A DNA stretch of 64,000 nt from Lachnospiraceae bacterium XBB2008 (GCA_900102235.1 FMVL01000003.1:124001-188000), one strand, 5' to 3'; positions 25,880 through 34,842 are shown, counted from the first letter of the stretch. Notes: generated by a model from the sequence alone, not told the origin. Made by a program: numbers and translations.

Positions 25880-26070
25880 AGTACCGGTAAACGGCAGGTC
25901 TCCTGGCTTGAGCATCATCACATACGAACGCCTTCCCGGTATTACCAGTGACTGTCGCGATAACTGATGCTTATCAATATATCGCGGCCTGTCCGTATGC
26001 TCCGCTGTCACAGTGACGAGTTCGCACAGGTCTTGCACCTGTTTCCCTATTATCCCGTACCAAAACGCCG
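25880..26070 (-). promoter_or_regulatory. cobalamin riboswitch aptamer
   Basis: On the minus strand the conserved blocks appear in order: GGGAAACAGGTGCAAGACC (about 26028-26046), a CACTGTGACA block (about 26007-26016), CAGTCACTGG, GGGAAGGCG, and the B12 box AGCCAGGAGACCTGCC at 25893-25908. This is the AdoCbl-type cobalamin riboswitch layout. It precedes the cbiK terminator and so should switch off the whole operon when cobalamin is plentiful. Exact ends are approximate. Confidence 0.93.
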
Positions 26071-26087
26071 ACGACCGGACCGGTCGT
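26071..26087. repeat. 17-base perfect palindrome beside the riboswitch
   Basis: ACGACCGG-A-CCGGTCGT, two eight-base arms around one base. It directly adjoins the 5' edge of the aptamer. It might be a protein operator or part of the aptamer's closing stem; no copy was noticed elsewhere. Confidence 0.5.
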
Positions 26088-26130
26088 ACAAAGCATCTCT
26101 ACGGGCACCGTTTATCATCATATATAATTA

Positions 26131-26152
26131 CCGGATCCGTTTCCGGATCCGG
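26131..26152. repeat. 22-base inverted repeat between GGDEF-EAL gene and riboswitch
   Basis: CCGGATCCG and CGGATCCGG flank a GAAA loop when read on the minus strand, a very stable hairpin. No U-run follows, so it is not a classic terminator. It may end or protect the upstream GGDEF-EAL message or lie in the operon leader. No good -10/-35 pair for the operon was found; TTGCGT with TAGTAT at 17 bases, just upstream on the minus strand, is the best but weak candidate. Confidence 0.5.
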
Positions 26153-26230
26153 CATTTATACTATCATATCGATCATTTTCACGCAAGGTTTACCCCGCCT
26201 TGAAAGCACGGATGAACATCCCCGGAAAGC

Positions 26231-27958
26231 TCACTGAAGATCCGTTACCAGTTGTTCAGCCTCCTCTTTCGGAAGAGGACGGCCCCATACGAATCCCTGT
26301 ATGGTATCACAGTTGATGCTGCGAAGTGTTTCAAGCTGATCGTCAGTTTCAACACCTTCAGCGACTGTTTCAAGATCCATTACATGCGCCAGGGATATGA
26401 TCGCTTCCACATATTTTTGCGAAGAATCGCTTGAATTCATCTTATCTATAAAGGATTTGTCTATCTTAAGAGTATCCGACGGAAAACTGTTGAGATAGCT
26501 GAGTGACGAATACCCTGTTCCGAAATCATCTATTGCGATATGAACTCCCATATCCTTGAGTTCGTTAAGGATACCGGAAGCTTTCTCGGCTGATTCTATC
26601 AGGATGGACTCTGTGATCTCTATCTCCAGCTGTTCCGCAGGGATACGGTAACGCTCGAGCAGTCCGCGTATCTCATCGGTGAAATCGCTCTTCATCATAT
26701 GCTTCACGGAAGCATTTATGCTCAGTATGATCTGCGCTCCCGTCCTGCCTATCAGTTCTCCGAAGAAAGAAGCGGCCTTATTGTATACTGCCAGATCCAG
26801 ACTGTCGATCACTCCCAGCCTCTCTGCCGCAGGGATGAACTCCACGGGGCTTATCATGCTTCCGTCGCTGTCCCTTAAGCGGGCCAGCGCCTCGAATCCC
26901 CGGAGTTCGTGCGACATGTCGTACTGAGGCTGAAGAAGGAAAAACACATTATCATTTTCAAGAGCTTCCCTTACCTTGTTATCGATAATAAGATGGTTCT
27001 CGGTCTTCAGTTCGGAAGAAAAATGCATTACATGCACACTGCTGTTGATGCGTTTGATCTCCTTCATCGCAGCGACCGAGCAGGAGATCAATGAATCCCT
27101 GTCGGAAGCGTCATCAGGAAAAACAGCATACCCGAAACTTGCATTCACAAAGAAATCGTATCCGTCTATCGTGATCTTATCGGTAACGGCTTTTTCATAC
27201 AGTTTGACCGTTTTTTCTATATCTTCCGCCGATCCGTGATCACGGATGACCAGGCAGAACTCATCACCGTTGATCCGCGAGATAGAGTCGTTCGTACCGG
27301 AATCGCTTCTGTCCACGATATCCTTAAAGCGTGATGCCAGGGCGATCAGGACTTTATTGCCCATGTCAAAGCCCACGGTATCGTTAATGCCCTTAAAGTC
27401 ATTGATGTCGAGGTTGACCAGAGCAAACGGTTTATCATGCAGGATCAGCTCATCAATAAGTTCGGTCATGGCGATCCCGTTCGGCAATCCGGTCAGAACA
27501 TCCGTCGTTGCGTGTTCACGTAATCTTGACTGATACTTCTCAAGTTTTCTTTTATTACGAAAGATCACGATAACGGCAATGATCGTAAGAATATCGACAA
27601 AAATGCCCGGAAGACTCGTAAAGTTTCCTTTTATCATGGTGCCCATCAGGATGATCGGAATCTGCATGATCATAACGATGATGGATGATATAAACCCTGC
27701 TTTTCCGCAGAAGATGACCATAAAGATGATACACAGATTGGAAAGAGCGGAAAAGATACCCGCAAGCGTATAGAACGGAAAATGTATACTGCCGATAGCA
27801 ATCTCCCGATCCGAACCGGCAGACATGCTTATTACATAAGTTGCGGCAAAAAACAGCAAAAGCAGCAGTACCAATACACCTTTGGGGGCCTGTCCCCACT
27901 CTTCCGTACTGTTTGGCGTCGTTTCACGTATGCGGTTTTCTTCGTTTACAGATTTCAT
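26231..27958 (-). CDS. membrane-bound GGDEF-EAL protein, probable c-di-GMP phosphodiesterase
   Basis: About 575 residues with four predicted membrane helices (about 25-145), a GGDEF domain (about 160-310) and an EAL domain (about 320-570). The GGDEF signature reads INGDEF, lacking the first glycine, so cyclase activity is doubtful. The EAL side keeps FEALARLR, SINASV, EITES, DDFGTGYSS, KIDKSF and AEGVET, so c-di-GMP breakdown is likely. The N-terminal membrane part may sense a signal but has no family I recognise. The ATG at 27958 has no ribosome site and lies seven bases after a perfect TATAAT. An upstream in-frame ATG (27979) sits before that -10 box. Confidence 0.88.
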   Translation of the reverse strand: MKSVNEENRIRETTPNSTEEWGQAPKGVLVLLLLLFFAATYVISMSAGSDREIAIGSIHFPFYTLAGIFSALSNLCIIFMVIFCGKAGFISSIIVMIMQIPIILMGTMIKGNFTSLPGIFVDILTIIAVIVIFRNKRKLEKYQSRLREHATTDVLTGLPNGIAMTELIDELILHDKPFALVNLDINDFKGINDTVGFDMGNKVLIALASRFKDIVDRSDSGTNDSISRINGDEFCLVIRDHGSAEDIEKTVKLYEKAVTDKITIDGYDFFVNASFGYAVFPDDASDRDSLISCSVAAMKEIKRINSSVHVMHFSSELKTENHLIIDNKVREALENDNVFFLLQPQYDMSHELRGFEALARLRDSDGSMISPVEFIPAAERLGVIDSLDLAVYNKAASFFGELIGRTGAQIILSINASVKHMMKSDFTDEIRGLLERYRIPAEQLEIEITESILIESAEKASGILNELKDMGVHIAIDDFGTGYSSLSYLNSFPSDTLKIDKSFIDKMNSSDSSQKYVEAIISLAHVMDLETVAEGVETDDQLETLRSINCDTIQGFVWGRPLPKEEAEQLVTDLQ

Positions 27959-27965
27959 ATAAACG

Positions 27966-27974
27966 ATTATACCA
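27966..27974 (-). promoter_or_regulatory. extended -10 promoter of the GGDEF-EAL gene
   Basis: TGGTATAAT on the minus strand is a TGn extended -10 element with perfect TATAAT (27966-27971). Transcription would start at or next to the ATG at 27958, implying a leaderless message. No good -35 is seen. Confidence 0.5.
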
Positions 27975-28010
27975 CACATGATCTACGATATATCCGAAAA
28001 CAGGATAGTG

Positions 28011-28178
28011 TCAGGCGATCTGCCAGTTTTCCGCCTGCTGCCTGATCTTTACAAATCCCGCATACCTGCCCGATAAAGCCGAAAACACATTACCGAAATT
28101 AGTCTGCCAGTCACAGCACGTCCCCGGCAGAAGCATCATTGTCTTCTCATTTTCCGTTCCGAATTCTTCAAATTTCAT
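28011..28178 (-). pseudogene. truncated alpha/beta hydrolase (N-terminal 55 residues)
   Basis: A 55-codon frame opens with MKFEEFGTENEKTMMLLPG and continues TCCDWQTNFGNVFSAL. This is the N-terminus of the alpha/beta-hydrolase family also seen intact at 38487-39245, whose protein begins with LHEFGKENKRVILLIHP. After about 40 residues the similarity ends in a short unrelated tail and a stop; the nucleophile, acid and histidine parts are missing. The ATG overlaps the stop of the preceding ATC-hydrolase-like gene (ATGA), so it was part of the operon. Most likely a 3'-deleted remnant marking the operon end. Confidence 0.7.
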
Positions 28179-28837
28179 ACAAGTTTACCTTTGAAATTCC
28201 TCGCCGTCTCACTTTCATCCGCAACATACCAGTAATCACATGAGTCGCTGCCTGTCGCACAGGTGTGGGTTCGAATCAGTTTGGCATGTACCAGCTGCGG
28301 CATCAGATGATCGACAGCACACATATGCGGAAGCAGTTCTTCATAGCCGTATGCTTTTGCATAATCCGCAAGCGGACACCCCACGAGATCGAAGGCCACT
28401 CCTTCATCGATATTCTTTGGATTTATCTTCACTCTCCAGGTATTTCCCCATTCACCTTTGGACAGTTTTTCGTCAACCAGTTTTGAATACGGCACATACC
28501 TGTTATACATAGCTTTCTTTAGCAGTCTCATCTGCCACGGCTTATTGATATTGATGAACTTTTTCACAAAGCCATACTTCTTGAGCAAGGTACTCGCGAT
28601 CTCACCGAAAGCCTCCCCGCCTATTCTGTGATCCGATGCTTCATAATATGAAACTGCCGTGATCATCATATCGAGATTATATGCCATATTGTTGGCAGAG
28701 CCTCCGATATCCGGTGCCTTGGCATGCAGCTTCGGATAGAGTCCATTCGCCTTCTTTATGATCGTATCCGCTTCGTCCGGAAAATGCTTCTTTGCATACC
28801 GGACAAATCCCTTATTTACCAGTTTATCCAATGACAT
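28175..28837 (-). CDS. L-2-amino-thiazoline-4-carboxylate hydrolase-like protein (copy 1)
   Basis: About 220 residues resembling the ATC-hydrolase family (PF14196, from memory). Characterised members open the thiazoline ring of L-ATC on the way to cysteine. Family-like parts are FDLVGCPLADYAKAYGYEELLPHMCAVD (split: GCPL, AKAYG, LLPHMC) and the C-terminal cysteine motif TCATGSDSCDYWY. The N-terminal half is helical and less conserved. The ATG at 28837 has AGGGG nine bases upstream; a GTG two codons earlier is too close. One of three paralogues in this gene run. Actual substrate unknown; most family members are uncharacterised. Confidence 0.75.
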   Translation of the reverse strand: MSLDKLVNKGFVRYAKKHFPDEADTIIKKANGLYPKLHAKAPDIGGSANNMAYNLDMMITAVSYYEASDHRIGGEAFGEIASTLLKKYGFVKKFININKPWQMRLLKKAMYNRYVPYSKLVDEKLSKGEWGNTWRVKINPKNIDEGVAFDLVGCPLADYAKAYGYEELLPHMCAVDHLMPQLVHAKLIRTHTCATGSDSCDYWYVADESETARNFKGKLV

Positions 28838-28852
28838 GATCACTGTCCCCTC

Positions 28853-29626
28853 TCAGACTTTGACTGTATCTAATATATTGTCTCCGCATTCAATGCCGTT
28901 TCTTCCGAGGAAGTCTTCGAATCCTTCGATATGCTCAGGCTGACGGATGATCTTCGGAGTGTGGGCGTCACATCCGATAACAAATCCCGGACTGTATGTG
29001 GCAGCCATTTTAAAAAACCTGTCGCAGGGGTACCAGCGGTGATCCACGAATCCGTATACATTTATCTCGAGGGGAATGTTAAGATCCACCGCTTCCCGGA
29101 CAAGTCTGCTCATATGGCGCAGATAGATATCATCAGGCCCCTTGTAATTGATCAGATCAGGATGGGCCAGATAGGTAAAAAGCCCGGTCTTCATTCCTTC
29201 TATCGTATGATCGACATATGATTTTAGCCGCTCTTCGCTGTCGGTTGCCGCACCTGCGTAGAAGCCGTCCACCTCATCTTCGACATAATGCTGTCCCTGG
29301 ATGATATAATCCAGCGGATACTTCCTTAATTCCGTAAGCAACGGCTCAAAATACTTCTTAGTGTATTCCACCTCATATCCGATCAGGATCTGTATGTCAT
29401 TCTTATACTCATCCCGCAGTTTTACGAGAGTATCGGTATAGTCAGACAGTTCGGACATATCCATCCTGATGCCCGATGTGAATCCTTCCGGATACGGCTG
29501 AGGCGTATGATCCGAGAATCCCAGGATCTTAAAGCCTTCCGATATTGCGGTCTCAATATATTCACGTTCGGTTCCCACAGCATGTTTGCACCGTGTGGTA
29601 TGTGTATGATAATTAGCCAGGATCAT
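28853..29626 (-). CDS. PHP-domain phosphatase (histidinol-phosphatase-like)
   Basis: A 257-residue PHP-superfamily metal-dependent phosphoesterase. Metal ligands are visible: NYHTHTTRCKHA at the N-terminus, FSDHTPQPYP near 40, GYEVEYT near 85, IQGQHYV near 110, YLAHPDL near 155 and GCDAHTPK near 220. It resembles HisK/HisJ-type histidinol-phosphatase, but no other histidine synthesis gene is nearby. In this cluster of small-molecule enzymes it may act on a different phosphate ester. Gaps of nine bases or fewer to both neighbours put it in the same transcription unit. Confidence 0.88.
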   Translation of the reverse strand: MILANYHTHTTRCKHAVGTEREYIETAISEGFKILGFSDHTPQPYPEGFTSGIRMDMSELSDYTDTLVKLRDEYKNDIQILIGYEVEYTKKYFEPLLTELRKYPLDYIIQGQHYVEDEVDGFYAGAATDSEERLKSYVDHTIEGMKTGLFTYLAHPDLINYKGPDDIYLRHMSRLVREAVDLNIPLEINVYGFVDHRWYPCDRFFKMAATYSPGFVIGCDAHTPKIIRQPEHIEGFEDFLGRNGIECGDNILDTVKV

Positions 29627-29627
29627 C

Positions 29628-30902
29628 TTATTTCTTCGTTGCTTCCACGTACACCATCGGGATCGTGGAATTTAACTGTTTTGAATTTCTCACTTCAAAT
29701 CCGTTTCGTGCAAGAAAGGCAATAAAGCCGTCCGCATCCCATTTTGCCTCAAACTTAACTCCGGCGGCAGATAAAGCTTTGCTGAAAGCTCCGCTTATCT
29801 TGTTTTTATTTTCATGAATAAAGTTTGGTGCTATAAGGATACCATCTTTCTTAAGGACACGTCTTATTTCCGACAATGCTTTCTCCGGTTCGGGGATGAT
29901 ATGCAGAGCATTCGCAATGATCACCACATCGAAGCTGTCATCAGCATACTGTAATTTGCAGGCATCTGCCTGTTCAAATTTAAGATTGTCCGGAACCTCG
30001 CCTCTGTGTGCAACCGCAAGCATTTTCTCCGAGAAATCCGTTGCGATCATGCTTTTTGCTTCCGCTGCAACCTGTTTTGCTATCACTCCGGGGCCGGTGG
30101 CGATCTCCAATACTTCCTTATCCCGTACCACACTCCTTATACGCTTATAGATTGCCTCGTATGCTTTTTTATTCCCGGGTGTACCCGTGACAAAAGCACT
30201 GTACACGGATGCAAACCTATCCCATACGGATTCGTTTTTCTCCTTCATGATCCGGAAATCATCCAGCACAACTTCGCTCTTCCATTCTTTGGGGATATTC
30301 TCCGGTTCATACACCATTCCGTACAGATTCACACCGTCAGCGAGTTTTTTCGTCGTTACGCATTTCATTCCGAGATGCTCATATTTCGCTTTTTTCAGTT
30401 CGGCATCCGTATCGAGTACCACGGGCAGAGCGTGCTTACGCCCCTCTTCAAAGGCGATCTCCAGGAGTTTTCTCATATATCCCTGTCCCTGGAATTGTTC
30501 GGTAACGGCAACCATGCCTACGTAGATGTGTGGGATTTTGAATTTAAGCAGAATATCGCCGTAGCCCTTTTCCGAGTGCATAAATCCTTTTGCCGCTTTG
30601 GGGATATTACGATAATCCGCACATCCGAAAACAGCGCCCAGCAGTCCTGCTGCGGATGAAACGCTCATCTTGTGCTCAGACCTCTTAAATGCGATATATG
30701 CTTCGTGATTTTCACTTGTCGAATAAAGGACCCTCTCACGGATCGCCATGCGGACATACGCACAGATATAGTCGCTGACCGCCTGTTTACCCTTTCCGAG
30801 GAAACTCATTCCCCACTCGGAATCCGCATATTCATAATCCGCAAAAGCATCCCCTATGGAGCGGATTTCCTCTTCGCTTAAAGTATTGATCCTGACTGAC
30901 AT
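29628..30902 (-). CDS. GNAT acetyltransferase fused to class I SAM methyltransferase
   Basis: About 424 residues. The N-terminal ~205 form a GNAT domain: IPHIYVGMVAVTEQFQGQGY, with the Q-x-x-G-x-G/A acetyl-CoA loop, followed by LLEIAFEEG. The C-terminal ~200 form a UbiE-like methyltransferase: motif I VLEIATGPGVIAKQV, ATDFSEKML and the ADSFDVVIIANALHIIPEPE segment. The linker contains WDRFASVY, typical of the start of such methyltransferases. Substrate unknown. The ATG at 30902 is eight bases after AAGGAGG; the ATG two codons upstream would be only three bases away. Sits between a PHP phosphatase and an ABC exporter. Confidence 0.85.
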   Translation of the reverse strand: MSVRINTLSEEEIRSIGDAFADYEYADSEWGMSFLGKGKQAVSDYICAYVRMAIRERVLYSTSENHEAYIAFKRSEHKMSVSSAAGLLGAVFGCADYRNIPKAAKGFMHSEKGYGDILLKFKIPHIYVGMVAVTEQFQGQGYMRKLLEIAFEEGRKHALPVVLDTDAELKKAKYEHLGMKCVTTKKLADGVNLYGMVYEPENIPKEWKSEVVLDDFRIMKEKNESVWDRFASVYSAFVTGTPGNKKAYEAIYKRIRSVVRDKEVLEIATGPGVIAKQVAAEAKSMIATDFSEKMLAVAHRGEVPDNLKFEQADACKLQYADDSFDVVIIANALHIIPEPEKALSEIRRVLKKDGILIAPNFIHENKNKISGAFSKALSAAGVKFEAKWDADGFIAFLARNGFEVRNSKQLNSTIPMVYVEATKK

Positions 30903-30928
30903 ATTCATAAACCTCCTTAAAACGGATA

Positions 30929-33193
30929 TTAATCTTCCTGCTTGAGACTTTCCGCCATATCGACTTTGCCCAGTTTACGGTTCCCGAAGATGAGCGACAA
31001 GGTATATGCGCTCACGACTATCAGGAAGTACAGTACCAGAGTAACAGGCTTTACCACAACATCGATATATACGCCCGAAGACTCGGCAGAACCCATCATC
31101 ATGAGCTTAGTCATGTATATCGTAAGCGGAATGGCCAGGATGTAGCAGCACGGCAAAAGAAAGTGATTCGGGCGAAGTATGATCCCGCTTATCTCCGGCC
31201 CATGATAGCCGAGTACCTTAAGCATCGATACATTTCTTTTATTCTCATCGATTATCATTCCGGAAAGAAGATTTACCATAAGGATGCAGACTATGATCCC
31301 GACCGTCAGAAGGATGGCGTATACCACCTTCGTTGCGGCAAGGGCCTGCTCAAAGGAATCCTGATAGGAATCAAAATCCGCAATCTTAAGTATCTCTTCC
31401 GATGGCACATCGACAGGCACAGCACTTAATATGTTGTTATATTCATCCGGAGATACACCCACGAGATAAGCTGCGTTTTCCTTGCTCGTAAGTACCAGGC
31501 GGAGCGCATCATTATCTATGATATCGTTTATACGAACGGTCGTCTCTTCTCCTGTTATCCTGTGAACAAATGTAAAATCATCACCTGCGCCGATACCGAA
31601 ATAATTCGCAGCGCCGCTTGTCATATAGTATCCGCCGTATGTGAGAGGCTCTCCGGACAAAGACTCTCTTTTCAGCAGGGTATTGTCCTCATCGTATCCG
31701 ATCAGATTGAATGCTATCTTCGTATCCGGCACCTCGAATGTGACATCGATAAGCGTCTGTCCGTTATCAACATTTCCCGTACGGAAAGATTTAAGCCCGG
31801 TCTCAAATTTAGCTTCTCCCATCATATCGGGAAGTACATTATCAAGTACGTTTTGCTGTGAGTCCTGACACATTCCTCCGAGAAGTATGATCATGCTCGC
31901 TACGGTCATGCCGATAATGAACACCAGTGTCCTGACCGGATTACCTGCGAGTACTCTGAGCATGTATACGGTCCTGAATTTAAGATCAGACCCGCTGAAG
32001 AGTTTTCTGACCTTTCTTACGGTCTTTCCTTTCTTCATGAGAACGGATGCATCCCTGCGGAGTAAAACAGATGTAACGATAAGAGTCACCGCAACGTTGA
32101 ATACTATGGGCAGAATGAATGCGATGACCATGATGACGACGCTGTATCTCACACTGTAAGGGAAGCTGTCGATATCATTAAAAAAATACGCTGAGAAAGC
32201 CCGCGAAAACGGGATCCCCGCAAGGATTCCGAGAAAGCTTCCGGTCACAGACGGGATCAGAGCATACAGAACATAATGTCTGTTAAGTTCGCTCTCCTTA
32301 TATCCCAAAGCCTTCAGCGTACCGATATTGACCGATTCGCGATCCATGATGCGCGAAAGCATGAAAGCGACTATAACCGTGACGAGCATAAACAGGATGA
32401 TGCTGTAAGAAGAGAATTCCTCCCTTAGCATGATAACCTCACCCCTGAGCATGGATATCCTTGAGTTCATATCCGAATTAAAATACTCGATCGGTCTGTA
32501 GTCGGCGTAAAGAGACTGTCTGAAGGGATTGATCTTACTGCTGTCATGAAAGATCACACTGTAATAAGCATTATCCGTAAGAGACGGATCGGAGTTTAAG
32601 ACCGCTTCATAGGTCCCATCGTTTACGATCGCTGTCGTGAAATCGGAATAGTCACCTATCGTCTCCGTAAGTTCTTTAAGCGTATTCAGATAATCGGGAC
32701 GGAGGGCGTAACCTCCTATGGTAAGGCTTTCATTCCCGAGCAGGAGTCCGTCTCCTATGTGAAGACCGTTGGCCTCTCCGTATTTTTTGCAGATATACAC
32801 GTTACCGTCAGGAGCATTCGAAGGAACCACATCATGTACTGCACCGTCTCCGGTCTCGAATATCCACGAAAGGTTGATCTTGGAAGACGCCTTAAACAGC
32901 CTTATGGTCTTATCCCCGGCTGTGATATCCGTATAGTTTTGCTGCTCCAGTATAAGATCAAAATCGGTCTCGTACCGCGTAAGGTCTTCGTCCGTTATCA
33001 TCCGTTCAGTCACAAACTGCGCATCTTCGACATACAGATTTCCGTATATTTCCTCACAGTTTTCTCCGATCGTTTTAGCGGTCGTAAGCGCACCCGTAAG
33101 CATGGTCACGGCTACGACTGTAAGAAAACAGGTGACAAGATAGAATGACAGATTTTTGCGGACGGATCTGAAAGCTTTACGGTCAAGTGTCAT
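30929..33193 (-). CDS. FtsX/MacB-like ABC transporter permease
   Basis: A 754-residue permease. An N-terminal membrane helix (about 15-38) is followed by an outside domain, three helices (about 255-380), a second half with one helix near 415, another outside domain, and three C-terminal helices. This is the duplicated FtsX arrangement of exporters and mechanotransmission systems. It overlaps its ATPase partner by ATGA. It lacks the heptad stalk of the 1.65-kb permease. Substrate unknown. Confidence 0.9.
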   Translation of the reverse strand: MTLDRKAFRSVRKNLSFYLVTCFLTVVAVTMLTGALTTAKTIGENCEEIYGNLYVEDAQFVTERMITDEDLTRYETDFDLILEQQNYTDITAGDKTIRLFKASSKINLSWIFETGDGAVHDVVPSNAPDGNVYICKKYGEANGLHIGDGLLLGNESLTIGGYALRPDYLNTLKELTETIGDYSDFTTAIVNDGTYEAVLNSDPSLTDNAYYSVIFHDSSKINPFRQSLYADYRPIEYFNSDMNSRISMLRGEVIMLREEFSSYSIILFMLVTVIVAFMLSRIMDRESVNIGTLKALGYKESELNRHYVLYALIPSVTGSFLGILAGIPFSRAFSAYFFNDIDSFPYSVRYSVVIMVIAFILPIVFNVAVTLIVTSVLLRRDASVLMKKGKTVRKVRKLFSGSDLKFRTVYMLRVLAGNPVRTLVFIIGMTVASMIILLGGMCQDSQQNVLDNVLPDMMGEAKFETGLKSFRTGNVDNGQTLIDVTFEVPDTKIAFNLIGYDEDNTLLKRESLSGEPLTYGGYYMTSGAANYFGIGAGDDFTFVHRITGEETTVRINDIIDNDALRLVLTSKENAAYLVGVSPDEYNNILSAVPVDVPSEEILKIADFDSYQDSFEQALAATKVVYAILLTVGIIVCILMVNLLSGMIIDENKRNVSMLKVLGYHGPEISGIILRPNHFLLPCCYILAIPLTIYMTKLMMMGSAESSGVYIDVVVKPVTLVLYFLIVVSAYTLSLIFGNRKLGKVDMAESLKQED

Positions 33194-33888
33194 ATCACGA
33201 GGTCCTCTGCCTTAAGTCTTTCTTTACTGGTATTCTCCACAACCCTTCCGTCTTTAATGCGCACCAGTCTGTCCGCCATGCCTGCTATCCTCTCGTCGTG
33301 CGTGATCATGACGAGAGTCGTGTGATACCGTTCGTTTATGGCCTGAAGGACCCGGAGGACATCCCTGGTAGATGCGGAGTCAAGTGCTCCCGTCAGTTCA
33401 TCACACAAAAGAAGTGCGGGGTTCTTCACGAGTGCCCTCGCGATCGAGCATCTCTGCTGTTGTCCTCCCGAAAGCTCCGAAGGAAAATGTGTCATATGTC
33501 TCTCAAGCCCCAGCACCTGAAGGAGTTCCGTCTCGTCCAGAGGATCTTTCGCTATATCCTTAACGACTCTGACATTCTCGATCACGTTCAATTCCGGGAT
33601 GAGATTATAAGCCTGAAAGACCATGCCGAGTTTCTCACGGCGGTAGTCCGTAAGCTGTTTCCTGCCCAGAGACGTGATCTCAAGGCCGTCCACGGTTATC
33701 GTACCGCTGTCCACACGGTCAAGGCCTCCGACCATGTTAAGCAATGTACTCTTACCTGAGCCGGAAGGACCGAGTATCACGCAGATCTCTCCCTTTGCTA
33801 TATCCAGGCTCACATCATCCAGTGCCTTAACTGCGGACTCGCCCTCTCCGTACTTTTTGCAGATGTTTTTGACAGAAATATGTTCCAT
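33190..33888 (-). CDS. ABC transporter ATP-binding protein (MacB/LolD type)
   Basis: About 232 residues with Walker [15 protein letters not shown]-loop VFQAYN, signature LSGGQQQR and H-loop THDE. Walker B reads LLLCDELTGALD, with Leu where this family nearly always has Pro (DEPTGALD); the catalytic Glu is intact. The start at 33888 is chosen because it lies after the upstream gene's stop and matches family N-termini; an ATG at 33912 would add eight residues and overlap. Powers the downstream permease at 30929. Confidence 0.92.
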   Translation of the reverse strand: MEHISVKNICKKYGEGESAVKALDDVSLDIAKGEICVILGPSGSGKSTLLNMVGGLDRVDSGTITVDGLEITSLGRKQLTDYRREKLGMVFQAYNLIPELNVIENVRVVKDIAKDPLDETELLQVLGLERHMTHFPSELSGGQQQRCSIARALVKNPALLLCDELTGALDSASTRDVLRVLQAINERYHTTLVMITHDERIAGMADRLVRIKDGRVVENTSKERLKAEDLVI

Positions 33889-33899
33889 GGTACCCCGTT

Positions 33900-34814
33900 T
33901 CATTTCTTCCATTCATTGATCGCACAGGAAATCCTGATATCCAGGTCTTCTCTTGTCTTCCTGCATTCTGCGGGATAGTCTTTCCCCGCTTTGAACAGGC
34001 GGATAAACAGGCTGCTGCCTATGGGAAGCATCATTTTAAGAAGGCTCTCGGGGAAGATAAAATGGGTTCCGTGCTCATAGATAAGGATTTCCGGGGTGCA
34101 CTCATTTTCTTTCTCTTTCAGTCTCGACTCCATCCGCCTGATATATTTGGCGGTATCCCACAGGACATCATCCTCGGCTCCTATCAGAAGGAGCTTCCCC
34201 TTTATCCTTTCGACCTTGATCTTCTCTTCTTCCCTGACAGGATGAAGTCTCTCGGACTCATCAAACATTTTCCGTGAGGCCAAGAAATCCCCGCCTGCTT
34301 TCGATTCTTCCTTTATCTTACGGCCATACTCAGGATGCCGGTAAGCATAGGGCAGATACGGCAGGGGCTTCCCCTGCCAGCTGAGAGTAGATTCATTCTC
34401 CCCGGGCCATTCTGTATAACCGTCCCTTTTGCCTTGATAAAATCCCTCCATGACAAAGTCGCTTGGTGAAAGTGCCATAGTAAGCGTTATCTCCGGATAG
34501 TAGGACGCAGCCACAAGTGAAAGCATTCCGGTAGTAGATGCGCCGATGATGCCGAATTTATCGATCCCTTTTTGCCGCATATATTCGATGGCGTTGCCGA
34601 TACGCTCCAGGGGCATATTGTGATGACCGTAGTCCTTGTGAGCGGGTGACAGAGTCATGACGCTGACACCGAATTTTTTGTGAACCCACTTTACGGCACA
34701 CTTTGCCATATAGTCTTCACAGTCATCACCGAGCATTGCAATGAGCGCTGTTCGTGCTCCCTCGTATGGCCAATAGCAGCCGTAAAAGCCTTCGGTTATC
34801 TTTTCTTTTATCAT
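33900..34814 (-). CDS. alpha/beta hydrolase of the BAAT / acyl-CoA thioesterase C-terminal type
   Basis: A 304-residue alpha/beta hydrolase resembling the C-terminal domain of bile-acid-CoA:amino-acid N-acyltransferase and acyl-CoA thioesterases. The nucleophile elbow is FGIIGASTTGMLSL: the motif is GASTTG, with the catalytic Ser expected near residue 105, where relatives often have GxSxG. Later LLLIGAEDDVLWDT supplies the acid residue and YEHGTHFIFPE the histidine. Cytoplasmic. Part of the long operon; substrate unknown, though an acyl or thioester group is suggested by the family. Confidence 0.8.
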   Translation of the reverse strand: MIKEKITEGFYGCYWPYEGARTALIAMLGDDCEDYMAKCAVKWVHKKFGVSVMTLSPAHKDYGHHNMPLERIGNAIEYMRQKGIDKFGIIGASTTGMLSLVAASYYPEITLTMALSPSDFVMEGFYQGKRDGYTEWPGENESTLSWQGKPLPYLPYAYRHPEYGRKIKEESKAGGDFLASRKMFDESERLHPVREEEKIKVERIKGKLLLIGAEDDVLWDTAKYIRRMESRLKEKENECTPEILIYEHGTHFIFPESLLKMMLPIGSSLFIRLFKAGKDYPAECRKTREDLDIRISCAINEWKK

Positions 34815-34842
34815 TTTTCATCCTCCAGATGTCTTTTCTGCT

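Noticed and set aside
28853-29626. PHP protein taken as true histidinol-phosphatase of histidine synthesis.
   Set aside because: The fold fits, but no his genes are near and the PHP family is broad, so I left the gene symbol empty.
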